DNA of 64,000 nucleotides, from positions 1 to 64,000 of the forward strand of contig JAZQZM010000099.1 in assembly GCA_045634085.1 (NCBI GenBank). The letters are read 5' to 3'. Shown in pieces: positions 24,754 to 33,872 of this stretch. The position numbers and the translations under genes are program-made. Under the pieces are notes generated by a model, which ran no database searches, was not told where the DNA came from, and saw only the letters and a list, made by a program, of their open reading frames with translations. Within the stretch, counting starts at the first letter, position 1, and each line of letters begins with the position of its first letter. The stretch is from HGM04593 sp045634085 (lineage in GTDB: Bacteria > Bacteroidota > Bacteroidia > Bacteroidales > Bacteroidaceae).

Positions 24754-26585
24754 CAGTAGTTGTATTTCACATCGGTTTCCTCGTTGAAACCATTGCTGAA
24801 CTCATTGCCTTCAATGGTAACATTCGTAACCTTTTCGAGAAGGAAACGGTGCTTGTTCCAATGGAAAGGCTTGAAGTCCTCGTTCTGGATAATCTTGTTG
24901 CCCTTGAATACCAGGCCATCGAGAGACTTTGCATATACGATTGGAGCATCGAAGGTCTCGAATGTATTGTTCTCAATCACAACACCCTTGCCGTTACCGC
25001 CATGGAAATATTTTGTCTCCGATGGAAGGTCGGGGATTTCGGGATAAATTGAGATAATACCGTTTGTGAACTGGAACATGCTTGTGAGGGCATTGACGAA
25101 ACGGTTGTTGCGGATAACCACGTCGCGGCATGCACCGGTCTCGAACCAGCCGTTACAGTCACCGCAGAGCAGGATTGCAGTACCCGATGTGTGGTCGAAG
25201 AGGTTATTCTCGACAAGTGTGCTCTTTGGAGTGCTGAAGAGTGCTCCGCGTGCACGGTTGTTGCGTATTATGTTGCCGGCGAAATACACCTCGGGAGTCC
25301 ACTCAAGGTTTTCAATACCGTATTTGCCGTTTGCAATGTCGGCAGGCAGCGGCTTCTCGAACTTTATCTTGAACTCCTTGCATCCAGCAAGCTGCTCCTT
25401 GTCATATGGTGCAATCCCCACAACAAGGTTGCCCTCGGTGATTTCCATTACGTCGGAACGCACGAACTGTACACTGTCACCGGCACCGCCCCAGTAGAAA
25501 CCGTACGCCTGGCCATGCATGTAGCGGCCTACCAATGTATTGTCATCAAGACGCTGTACAACGCGCAGATAGGTACCGTGGACATTGATGGCATCATCCA
25601 TCATGCCCTCGTAGAGACCGTTCACTGACTCTATCTTGCCCTTACAGCCCGAAAAGTGGGTGGCATCTGCCTGAGTGGTAAAGTAGCGTTCGTTATCGCG
25701 CAGTGACACGCGGAAACGGTCGAGTGTAATGTTCTCGCTCATCTGCGCAAGCAAGCCCATACCCTCGGCGTAAAAAACTCTTGAATTCAACAGGTTTGTA
25801 TTCTTGCACTCAGTAACAAAAATGCCTGGTGTGGGACGGGCATACGAGCGCATTGCAATGACACTGCCCGGAACAAGACGTGCATCGTTCCAGGGCGCGC
25901 GGATGACATAGGGTTCAATCTCCTCGACACCCGAAGTGCCGACACCGATGTCGCTCGTGGTGTATAAGATGTGTTTTGTATCACCTTCAAAGGCAATACC
26001 CCAACTGGGAACGAACTCCCAATTGCTGCCATAAACGACAAGGCGTCCGTTGTCGATACGGTAGTTTACATACGGTGCAATACGGTATGTTATATAGCCT
26101 TCAGCATTCTCAAGCACCTCGACCTGAGTAATCTGTGGCACACGGGTATCAACAGCTATTCCTTTCAGCGTACAATTTTCGCAGTCGACCATAGCAACCG
26201 GCAACATACGACCATTCATCATCAAATTAGCATATTCGCTGCCGGTATGCGTTGGACGGTTCTTCAGCGTAAAATTTTTCATGCCCTCAAGAGCCAAAGC
26301 CACGCGTTTGGGATTATCCTGGTCGTGGTTGCTGACATAATATTCACGCACAAGTGCGCTGTCGGGATAGAAATCGTACTCACCGCATTCAACTATCAGT
26401 TCGGCCTTTATCTCGCCATTACACTCGGACTTTATGGTCTCAAAAGCCTTGGCAAACTCCTCGGTCATATCCTCACCGGTCCCCGGCACGATACCGAAGT
26501 CAGAACCATAATAATATTTAGTGTTTCCACAAGACAGCAAAGACGATATCAATGCCATTCCAAACAAAATACGTGTCATTTTCAT
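24753..26585 (-). CDS. GH110-like alpha-1,3-galactosidase lipoprotein (beta-helix)
   Basis: A 610-residue lipoprotein: the lipobox ends SLLSC with Cys19, so it is probably anchored in the outer membrane. The body is a right-handed parallel beta-helix with repeated turns such as VIRNNRF, VVIENNTFE and VTIEGNEFS. Motifs that I associate with GH110 are present: QADATHFSGCKG (D307), GMMDDAINVHGTY (D330, D331) and NNRARGALFSTP. GH110 enzymes remove alpha-1,3-linked galactose, for example from blood group B-type structures on mucin. With the sialidase/GH123 protein downstream it fits host-glycan foraging. The family call rests on motif memory and is less certain than the beta-helix call. Confidence 0.75.
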   Translation of the reverse strand: MKMTRILFGMALISSLLSCGNTKYYYGSDFGIVPGTGEDMTEEFAKAFETIKSECNGEIKAELIVECGEYDFYPDSALVREYYVSNHDQDNPKRVALALEGMKNFTLKNRPTHTGSEYANLMMNGRMLPVAMVDCENCTLKGIAVDTRVPQITQVEVLENAEGYITYRIAPYVNYRIDNGRLVVYGSNWEFVPSWGIAFEGDTKHILYTTSDIGVGTSGVEEIEPYVIRAPWNDARLVPGSVIAMRSYARPTPGIFVTECKNTNLLNSRVFYAEGMGLLAQMSENITLDRFRVSLRDNERYFTTQADATHFSGCKGKIESVNGLYEGMMDDAINVHGTYLRVVQRLDDNTLVGRYMHGQAYGFYWGGAGDSVQFVRSDVMEITEGNLVVGIAPYDKEQLAGCKEFKIKFEKPLPADIANGKYGIENLEWTPEVYFAGNIIRNNRARGALFSTPKSTLVENNLFDHTSGTAILLCGDCNGWFETGACRDVVIRNNRFVNALTSMFQFTNGIISIYPEIPDLPSETKYFHGGNGKGVVIENNTFETFDAPIVYAKSLDGLVFKGNKIIQNEDFKPFHWNKHRFLLEKVTNVTIEGNEFSNGFNEETDVKYNY

Positions 26586-26603
26586 ATATCAGAACATTTT
26601 GTG

Positions 26604-26611
26604 CGAAGATA
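26604..26611 (-). promoter_or_regulatory. -7 box of the GH110-like gene
   Basis: TATCTTCG on the minus strand, 18 nt before the ATG at 26585. Confidence 0.45.
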
Positions 26612-26756
26612 GGACAATTTTGTATAAAATTGGCAGATTTCAACGAAAAACTGCCAATTATCACATTTGGCCACACTTTGGCATGCATTTTGCTTTTCTA
26701 TTGATAAATGGCGAGTTTTTTCGCTATTTAATAATAGGAAATATGTATTTTATCAC

Positions 26757-26764
26757 TAACTTTG
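26757..26764 (+). promoter_or_regulatory. -7 box of secA
   Basis: TAACTTTG, an exact TAnnTTTG match, 32 nt before the secA ATG. No clear -33 box is seen. Confidence 0.55.
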
Positions 26765-26796
26765 CATTCTAATGCGAAAATAAAAATAGACAATAT

Positions 26797-29700
26797 ATGG
26801 GATTTAATGATTTTTTAGTCAAGATTTTCGGCAATAAGTCAAGCCGAGACATACGCGAGATACAGCCATGGGTAGACAAGGTGAAGGCCGTTTATCCCAA
26901 ATTCTCAGCGATGAGCAATGACGAGCTGCGTGCGGCATCGGCCGAGCTCAAGGCAAGAATCCAGGGCAGCGTTGCCGACAGACGTGCAAAAATTGCCGAG
27001 TTGAAGGCAAGCATTGAAGAGACCGACATTGAGGAGAGAGAACCTATCTTCAGCAAGATTGACAAGCTGGAGAACGAGATTCTCGAGACTCTTGACAAGG
27101 CTCTCGACGAGGCACTGCCCGAAGCTTTCGCAATTGTAAAGGACACAGCCCGCCGCCTTGCCGAGAACGAGACTCTGGTTGTGACAGCAAATGACTTCGA
27201 CCGCGAACTGGCTGCGAAGTTCGACTTCGTTACAATAGACGGCGACAACGCGATATACAAGAACCATTGGCAGGCAGGTGGTAACGAGATTGTGTGGAAC
27301 ATGGTACACTACGACGTACAGCTGTTCGGCGGCGTGGTACTCCACAGAAAGACTGACGCCAAGAACCTGGGTTACATTGCCGAGATGGCAACCGGTGAGG
27401 GTAAGACCCTTGTTGCTACACTGCCGGTATTCCTCAATGCGCTTACAGGCAACGGCGTCCACGTGGTAACCGTGAACGACTACCTCGCCAAGCGAGACTC
27501 GGAGTGGATGGGACCTCTCTACATGTTCCACGGCCTCAGCGTTGACTGTATCGACAAGCGCCAGCCAAGTTCCGAGGCGCGCCGCAATGCATACAACGCC
27601 GACATTACATTCGGTACAAACAACGAGTTCGGTTTCGACTATCTGCGCGACAACATGGTTTCACAGCCGAGCCAGAAGGTACAGCGCGGACATGTATACG
27701 CAATTGTCGACGAGGCCGACTCGGTTCTCATTGACGACGCACGTACACCACTCATCATCTCAGGAACCATCGACCGCAACGAGGACCAGATGTTCGAGGA
27801 GTACCGCCCATTGGTTGAACGTCTTGTAGAGGCTCAGAAAAAACTGGCCACACAGTTGCTTGCCGAGGCACGCGAGAAGATATATTCAAGCAACAAGGAG
27901 GAGGTAAACGACGGTTACCTTGCACTGTTCCGCAGCCACAAGGCACTACCTAAAAACAAGCCCCTCATCAAGCTGCTCAGCGAGCCAGGTGTAAAGACCG
28001 GCTTGCTCAAGACCGAGGAGGTATACATCGAGATGAACAACAAGCGCATGCCCGAGGCTATCGAGCCACTCTACTTTGTCATTGAAGAGAAGATGAACAG
28101 CGTAGACCTCACCGACAAGGGCGTGGAGTTGATGTCAGGTTACACATCGGACCCCAACTTCTTCGTTCTCCCCGACATTGCCACAGAACTGTCGAACCTT
28201 GAGGGCGACACCACAATCACCGACGAGGAGAAGGCAAGGAAAAAGGAGGAGATGCTAAACGAATACTCAATAAAGTCGGAACGCGTACACACTATAAACC
28301 AGTTGCTCAAGGCATACACCATGTTCGAACGCGACGTCGAGTACGTCGTTACTGAGGACGGCCAGGTAAAGATTGTCGATGAGCAGACAGGCCGTATCAT
28401 GGAGGGCCGCCGTTACTCCGACGGTCTACACCAGGCTATTGAGGCCAAGGAACGTGTAAGAGTGGAGGCCGCATCACAGACATGTGCGACCATCACCTTG
28501 CAGAACTACTTCCGCATGTACCACAAGCTTGCCGGAATGACCGGTACCGCAGAGACTGAGGCTGGCGAGTTCTGGAACATCTACAAACTGGATGTAGTGG
28601 TTATCCCCACCAACCGCAAGATTAAGCGCAAGGACATGAACGACCGCATCTACAGGACAAAGCGCGAGAAGTATAACGCGGTAATCGAGGAGATTGAGAG
28701 ACTTGTAAAGGAGGGACGCCCTGTGCTCGTGGGTACGACTTCGGTCGAGATTTCGGAACTCTTGAGCCGCCTGCTCACAATACGCAAGATTCCACATGAC
28801 GTACTCAATGCCAAGCAACACCAGAAGGAGGCGGGAATCGTTGCCAAGGCCGGCCTTCCGGGAACAGTAACCATTGCCACAAACATGGCAGGACGTGGTA
28901 CCGACATCAAACTCAGCAAGGAAGTCTGCGATAACGGCGGTCTTGCAATTATTGGTACCGAACGCCACGAATCGCGTCGTGTAGACCGCCAGTTGCGCGG
29001 ACGTGCGGGACGTCAGGGAGACCAAGGTTCTTCAGTATTCTTCGTATCACTCGAGGACAACCTCATGCGCCTGTTCGGTTCGGACAGAATTGCAAAGACC
29101 CTAGACCGTCTTGGCTTCAAGGAGGGCGAAATGATTGAGCACAGCATGATTTCAAGTTCAATAGAGAACGCGCAGAAGAAGGTTGAGGAGAACAACTTCG
29201 GTATCCGTAAGCGCCTTATTGAGTACGACGATGTCATGAATAAGCAGCGTACTGCAATCTACACCCGACGCAACCACGCCCTCACCGGCGAACGTCTGGG
29301 CATGGATATCGCAAACATCATTGAAGAGTGCTGCTACAACATCGTTGAGAACTTCCTCTACAATGACGCGAAGCTGGAGATGCTCAGACTGTTGGCAACC
29401 GAGTTGCCTCTTAGCGAAACAGAGTTCGAGAAGAAGAAAACAGACGAAAAGGCACAGATATGCTTCAAAGCAGCAATGGCAAACTTCAAGCAGCGCACAG
29501 AGAACATGGCAGCAATGGCATTGCCATTCTTTGAAATGCTCTACAAGAACCGCCCTGAGACTCATGACAAGAACGTATACGTGCCTATCACTGACGGCCG
29601 CAACAGATACGACATTCCTGTAAATGTAAAACTGGCATATGAGTCCAACGGCAAGGAGATTATCAAGAGCTTTGAAAAGGCCATCATGCTCCACATCATT

Positions 29701-30126
29701 GATAAGGAGTGGATAAAGAACCTGCGAGACCTTGATGAGTTGAAGCACTCTGTCCAGAATGCAAGCTACGAGCAGAAGGACCCGATGCTCATCTTCAAGA
29801 TTGAGGCCGTTACACTCTTCAACAACATGATAAGCAGAGTAAACGAGAAGGCCATAATATCTCTCACACGCTGCCAGCTTGCAATACAGCAGCAGCCCGA
29901 GAACGTTGCCGTTGCGCCGGAGCAGAACGTAGGCAGACCCAAGCAGCAGTACAACGAGACAAAAGTAGACCTCAATGATACAGGGATGCAGCAGGCCGCA
30001 CAGCGCGATACACGCGAGAATGCAAAACGCGAGCCAATCCGCGCCAACAAGACAGTAGGACGTAACGACCCATGTCCCTGCGGCAGCGGAAAGAAATACA
30101 AGAACTGCTGCGGAAAGAATGTTTAA
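26797..30126 (+). CDS. secA: Preprotein translocase ATPase SecA
   Basis: An 1109-residue motor that drives proteins through SecYEG. Walker A is GEGKT at about residues 200-204, the DEAD-type box is VDEADSVLIDDART, and the second motor domain has TNMAGRGTDIKL and DRQLRGRAGRQGD. Extra sequence of about 200 residues compared with E. coli, partly near residues 45-90 and around 340-440, is usual for Bacteroidota. The C-terminus has the zinc-binding tail CPCGSGKKYKNCCGK that contacts SecB or ribosomes. It is followed 23 nt later by a small acidic protein. Confidence 0.97.
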   Translation: MGFNDFLVKIFGNKSSRDIREIQPWVDKVKAVYPKFSAMSNDELRAASAELKARIQGSVADRRAKIAELKASIEETDIEEREPIFSKIDKLENEILETLDKALDEALPEAFAIVKDTARRLAENETLVVTANDFDRELAAKFDFVTIDGDNAIYKNHWQAGGNEIVWNMVHYDVQLFGGVVLHRKTDAKNLGYIAEMATGEGKTLVATLPVFLNALTGNGVHVVTVNDYLAKRDSEWMGPLYMFHGLSVDCIDKRQPSSEARRNAYNADITFGTNNEFGFDYLRDNMVSQPSQKVQRGHVYAIVDEADSVLIDDARTPLIISGTIDRNEDQMFEEYRPLVERLVEAQKKLATQLLAEAREKIYSSNKEEVNDGYLALFRSHKALPKNKPLIKLLSEPGVKTGLLKTEEVYIEMNNKRMPEAIEPLYFVIEEKMNSVDLTDKGVELMSGYTSDPNFFVLPDIATELSNLEGDTTITDEEKARKKEEMLNEYSIKSERVHTINQLLKAYTMFERDVEYVVTEDGQVKIVDEQTGRIMEGRRYSDGLHQAIEAKERVRVEAASQTCATITLQNYFRMYHKLAGMTGTAETEAGEFWNIYKLDVVVIPTNRKIKRKDMNDRIYRTKREKYNAVIEEIERLVKEGRPVLVGTTSVEISELLSRLLTIRKIPHDVLNAKQHQKEAGIVAKAGLPGTVTIATNMAGRGTDIKLSKEVCDNGGLAIIGTERHESRRVDRQLRGRAGRQGDQGSSVFFVSLEDNLMRLFGSDRIAKTLDRLGFKEGEMIEHSMISSSIENAQKKVEENNFGIRKRLIEYDDVMNKQRTAIYTRRNHALTGERLGMDIANIIEECCYNIVENFLYNDAKLEMLRLLATELPLSETEFEKKKTDEKAQICFKAAMANFKQRTENMAAMALPFFEMLYKNRPETHDKNVYVPITDGRNRYDIPVNVKLAYESNGKEIIKSFEKAIMLHIIDKEWIKNLRDLDELKHSVQNASYEQKDPMLIFKIEAVTLFNNMISRVNEKAIISLTRCQLAIQQQPENVAVAPEQNVGRPKQQYNETKVDLNDTGMQQAAQRDTRENAKREPIRANKTVGRNDPCPCGSGKKYKNCCGKNV

Positions 30127-30149
30127 GTAATAACAAAAACATCAGCAAT

Positions 30150-30584
30150 ATGTCACTTAGCAGAGAAACACAGAAGAAACTGCAGGAGGCCATTGAAAAG
30201 ATGACCTTGAATTTTGTAACTGCAGAAGAGACAAAGGTAACAGACTTCCACGTTCATGTAAACGGCGAGAACAACGAACTCACCATCACCGATGATGACA
30301 ACAGCACACTCGCGCGTGTACATATTATAGACTGGGATGGTGCAGAGAACGAAGAGAGTGCCGAGAAAGAGCTCCGCAGCCTGTTGACAAAGATGCATGA
30401 AAAAGGCAGTTTTGACAACATGAACATTGCAAAGCCCTACTCTTTTATCCTTAGCGACGATGACGACCAGGATATCGTAGACCTGCTGATTGTCGACGAC
30501 GACACGCTTATCCTCAGCGAGGACCTGCTCGAAGGATTCGACGAAGAGATGAACGAATTCCTGAAGAAACTGCTCGAAGAGTGA
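30150..30584 (+). CDS. Small acidic protein downstream of secA
   Basis: A 144-residue, strongly acidic cytosolic protein of unknown function: alternating Asp/Glu runs (ILSDDDDQDIVDLLIVDDD, LLEGFDEEMNEFLKKLLEE) and no membrane segment. I place the start at the ATG at 30150, after the secA stop; an in-frame reading from 30072 inside secA is a longer but unlikely form. It shares the secA transcript and a terminator follows, so a link to export or to SecA-bound substrates is possible but not shown. Confidence 0.72.
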   Translation: MSLSRETQKKLQEAIEKMTLNFVTAEETKVTDFHVHVNGENNELTITDDDNSTLARVHIIDWDGAENEESAEKELRSLLTKMHEKGSFDNMNIAKPYSFILSDDDDQDIVDLLIVDDDTLILSEDLLEGFDEEMNEFLKKLLEE

Positions 30585-30603
30585 CATTAGACACAACTTT
30601 ACC

Positions 30604-30637
30604 AGAACGATGCACAGACGGGCATCGTTCTTTTTTT
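30604..30637 (+). terminator. Terminator of the secA operon
   Basis: A 10-bp stem AGAACGATGC / GCATCGTTCT with an 8-nt loop, followed by a run of seven further T. Confidence 0.9.
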
Positions 30638-30753
30638 GCTACAAGAAAAACTGCCAAAGTCAATTTAATGCCTTAATATTCCATTATCAACGCCCGACTC
30701 TACCTGCAAATACTAAAAAAAATTAATAATGAAATTTTTCCGCAATTTATAAT

Positions 30754-30781
30754 GAAAACTTTTTTGCTGCAAAAAGTTTTC
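30754..30781 (+). promoter_or_regulatory. Inverted repeat, candidate TetR operator
   Basis: Perfect 11-nt arms GAAAACTTTTT and AAAAAGTTTTC around a 6-nt centre. It overlaps the TTTG -33 box (30763-30766) of the tetR promoter, the place where a repressor would block initiation. Confidence 0.6.
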
Positions 30782-30793
30782 GCAGTATCTTTG
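30763..30793 (+). promoter_or_regulatory. Promoter of the tetR-RND efflux operon
   Basis: TTTG at 30763-30766, exactly 19 nt, then TATCTTTG at 30786-30793: a full match to the Bacteroidota promoter. The ATG at 30802 is only 8 nt further, so the transcript would be nearly leaderless. Confidence 0.75.
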
Positions 30794-30801
30794 CAAACGG
30801 A

Positions 30802-31461
30802 ATGGAATACACAAGAACAAAAGAAGAACATACAAAGGAAGATGTGCACAACTTGATTACCGAGAAGGCACTTGAGTTATTTGCCGAAAGGGGAATCAAG
30901 GATGTAAAGATGGATGACATAGCATCGGCACTCTCCATATCGAAACGCACAATCTATGAGCATTTCGCCGACAAGGAGCAACTATTGCTCAAAGCCTTGA
31001 AACTGCAGAACAACAGAATGCGCGATGAAGCAAAGGAGAGGATACGCAAGGCCGAACATGTGCTTGACATAATCCTCACGTTATACACACTCTATTTCCA
31101 GAGCCTGAAAAAGATAAACACGAAGTTCTTCAAGGAACTGGATCGCTACCCCGACATCTGCAAGCGCAACAAGGAGAGGAACCACAAGAACGACCACCAG
31201 TTCCTTGCATGGATGGAGATGGGACGCAAACAGGGCATGTTCCGCGAGGATGCCAACTTCGACGTCCTGCTTTACATACTGCGCCATGGTCTTCAGACAA
31301 TCTTCACGGCAAACATGAAGGACGAGAGCAACGAACTGAACAGATATACTCCGGACGAATTGGGACGGACACTGATACTTTTCTACCTGAGAGGTATTTC
31401 CACCCCACGCGGACAGCAGATTATTGAAGAGTATCTTGAAAAAAACAGAATAACAAAATAA
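30802..31461 (+). CDS. TetR/AcrR family regulator of the efflux operon
   Basis: A 219-residue protein with the N-terminal TetR helix-turn-helix: ITEKALELFAERGIKDVKMDDIASALSISKRTIYEHFADKEQLL. The C-terminal ligand-binding domain is less conserved, as is usual. It is the first gene of the operon with tolC, adaptor, RND permease and the PII-like gene, 5 nt ahead of the tolC-like gene, so it most likely represses its own operon through the inverted repeat at 30754-30781. The inducing ligand is unknown. Confidence 0.9.
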   Translation: MEYTRTKEEHTKEDVHNLITEKALELFAERGIKDVKMDDIASALSISKRTIYEHFADKEQLLLKALKLQNNRMRDEAKERIRKAEHVLDIILTLYTLYFQSLKKINTKFFKELDRYPDICKRNKERNHKNDHQFLAWMEMGRKQGMFREDANFDVLLYILRHGLQTIFTANMKDESNELNRYTPDELGRTLILFYLRGISTPRGQQIIEEYLEKNRITK

Positions 31462-31466
31462 TACAG

Positions 31467-32792
31467 ATGATTATGAACCTGAAAATGAGACTGAAAACAG
31501 TGATGGCACTGCTGACACTATTTGCACTCACAGCAAATGCGCAGGAGACCACACCTACAATGCACCTTACTCTCGACAAGGCGATTGAACTGGCATTGGA
31601 CGAGAACCCTACAATCAAGGTTGCAGAAAAAGAAATTGAGCTGAAAGAGGTATCAAAGACAGAAGCATGGCAGAACCTGCTGCCGACTGTTTCACTCGAC
31701 GGAACTGTAACATACAACATCAAGGTGGCAGAAATCAAGACCAGCATGGGTAGTTTCAAAATGGGTATGGACGACTCAAACACCTGGAACGGCGCATTGC
31801 AGGTAGCTTTGCCGTTGTATGCACCGGCTGTATACCAGACAATGAACCTTACGAAGAGTGACCTCGAACTAGCTGTCGAGAAGAGCCGCGGTTCAAAGAT
31901 TGACCTTGTAAACCAGGTTACAAAGGCCTATTACCAGCTAATGCTCGCACAGGATTCATACAACGTACTCAACGAGAACTACAAGCTTGCCGAGACAAAC
32001 TTCAACATCGTGAACGCGATGTACGAGCAGGGACGGGTAAGCGAATATGACAAGATAAGCGCCGAGGTGCAGAAGAACAGTGCATGGCCATCGGTAATCA
32101 GCGGAAAGAACGCTGTCGAGATTGCCAAGCTGCAGCTGAAGGTCCTCATGGGCATCACTGCCGACATCAACATCGTAATCGACGACAACCTCAAGAATCA
32201 CGAGGGCGAGATGAAGATGGCGACCAGCAAGGAAATAGACCTCTCAAACAACTCTACCCTGCGCCAGATTGACATGCAGGGCGAGCTGCTAAGCAAACAA
32301 CGCAAGCTCCTGAAGACATCATACCATCCCACATTGGCACTCGTAGGCAGTTACCAGTACCAGTCTATGTCGAACACCAACTGGGAGGTATTCAACTATA
32401 ACTGGAGCAACGCTTCATCACTCACACTCTCATTGAGTATCCCCATCTTCAAGGCAAGCAACCAGACCAAGCTGAAGAGCAACAAGATACAGCAGTACCA
32501 GCTTGCCGAAACAAGAATAAACACAGAACGCATGCTCAGCATGCAGGCACAGAGTTACATGGACAACATGACAAAGAGTGCCGAGCAGCTCGAGAGCAAC
32601 AAGACTGCGGTAGAGCTTGCAAAGAAGGGACTCGAAATCAGCCAGAAGCGCTACGATGTGGGCAAGGGCACAATCCTTGAACTCACCAACTCACAGGTAT
32701 CGCTTACAAACGTGAAGCTGTCATACAACAACACAATCTATGACTACCTGGTTGCAAAATCAGAACTGAACACAGTATTAGGTAAAGAATAA
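31467..32792 (+). CDS. TolC family outer membrane efflux protein
   Basis: A 441-residue protein with a signal peptide ending near residue 25 (LFALTANAQE) and the repeated TolC layout of long alpha-helices and short beta parts: LTLDKAIELALDENPTIKVAEKEIELKEV in the first half and GLEISQKRYDVGKGTILELTNSQVSL in the second. It forms the outer-membrane exit duct for the RND pump encoded downstream. It starts 5 nt after tetR. Confidence 0.92.
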   Translation: MIMNLKMRLKTVMALLTLFALTANAQETTPTMHLTLDKAIELALDENPTIKVAEKEIELKEVSKTEAWQNLLPTVSLDGTVTYNIKVAEIKTSMGSFKMGMDDSNTWNGALQVALPLYAPAVYQTMNLTKSDLELAVEKSRGSKIDLVNQVTKAYYQLMLAQDSYNVLNENYKLAETNFNIVNAMYEQGRVSEYDKISAEVQKNSAWPSVISGKNAVEIAKLQLKVLMGITADINIVIDDNLKNHEGEMKMATSKEIDLSNNSTLRQIDMQGELLSKQRKLLKTSYHPTLALVGSYQYQSMSNTNWEVFNYNWSNASSLTLSLSIPIFKASNQTKLKSNKIQQYQLAETRINTERMLSMQAQSYMDNMTKSAEQLESNKTAVELAKKGLEISQKRYDVGKGTILELTNSQVSLTNVKLSYNNTIYDYLVAKSELNTVLGKE

Positions 32793-32810
32793 TAAAAACA
32801 ACATAGACTT

Positions 32811-33836
32811 ATGAAAAAGAATCTGACAATCATCGCAATGCTTGCAACAGCACTCATCTGCTCATGCGGCAGCTCAGAGAGCAACAATGATGCAGCAGAA
32901 GCGGCAAACACACAGACCGAAAAGGCAAAAGTAAAGATTGCAAACGTAACAACAGAAGAGGTTTCACAGTACGAGACATACTCTACAACTGTTGAGGCAA
33001 AGGTCAAGAACAACATTATCCCTAACTCACCTTTGCGCATTGAGAAAATCCTTGTTGAGGTTGGTGACTATGTAAAGAAGGGTCAGATGCTGGTTCAGCT
33101 CGATGCAAGCAACCTCGACCAGCTTAAGCTGCAGGTAGAGAACCAGGAAATCGACTTCAAGCGTGTAGAGGCACTCTACAAGATAGGCGGTGCATCAAAG
33201 GCTGAGTACGACAATGCTAAGACACAGCTCGAGGTAAACAAGAAGAGCCTTATGAGCCGTCTTGAGAACACAATCCTCGTAAGCCCCATTGAGGGTGTAG
33301 TCTCTGCACGCAACTATGACAACGGCGACATGTACGGTGGCCAGCCAATTCTTGTTGTTGAGCAGATTTCACCCGTTAAGCTGAAAATCAACGTCAACGA
33401 GTCACACTATGCAAAGACGCACAAGAACCTTGACGTGAAGTTGAACTTCCAGACATACGGCGACGAGGAGTTCAAGGGCAACGTTGATATCATCTACCCA
33501 ACTATAAACACCTCTACACACACATTCCCTGTAGAGATTTCTGTTGAGAACAAGGACACACGTGTACGTCCGGGCATGTTCGGCAAGGTAACAGTAAACT
33601 TCGGTACACAGACACGCGTAGTGGTACCCGACCAGGCTGTTGTAAAACAGGCCGGCAGCGGAAACTACTATGTATTCACATATGCCGACGGCAAGGTAAA
33701 GCGCAACAATGTTGAGCTTGGCCAGCGCATGGGCGACCGTTATGAGCTTCTTTCAGGTATCGAGAGTGGCAGCAACGTTGTCATTGCAGGACACACAAAC
33801 CTGGTTGACGGAACCGAGGTTGAAGTGATTGAATAA
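32811..33836 (+). CDS. RND efflux periplasmic adaptor subunit (membrane fusion protein)
   Basis: A 341-residue lipoprotein; the lipobox is ALICSC, with the Cys near residue 19. The lipoyl-like halves read KILVEVGDYVKKGQMLVQLDASNLDQ and NTILVSPIEGVVSARNYDNGDMYGG, separated by a short helical hairpin, followed by beta-barrel and membrane-proximal domains (VRPGMFGKVTVNFG). It links the RND permease to the TolC-like duct. Confidence 0.93.
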   Translation: MKKNLTIIAMLATALICSCGSSESNNDAAEAANTQTEKAKVKIANVTTEEVSQYETYSTTVEAKVKNNIIPNSPLRIEKILVEVGDYVKKGQMLVQLDASNLDQLKLQVENQEIDFKRVEALYKIGGASKAEYDNAKTQLEVNKKSLMSRLENTILVSPIEGVVSARNYDNGDMYGGQPILVVEQISPVKLKINVNESHYAKTHKNLDVKLNFQTYGDEEFKGNVDIIYPTINTSTHTFPVEISVENKDTRVRPGMFGKVTVNFGTQTRVVVPDQAVVKQAGSGNYYVFTYADGKVKRNNVELGQRMGDRYELLSGIESGSNVVIAGHTNLVDGTEVEVIE

Positions 33837-33872
33837 TATCATAGAACAGAAACAGAATAAAACAATAGCAAT

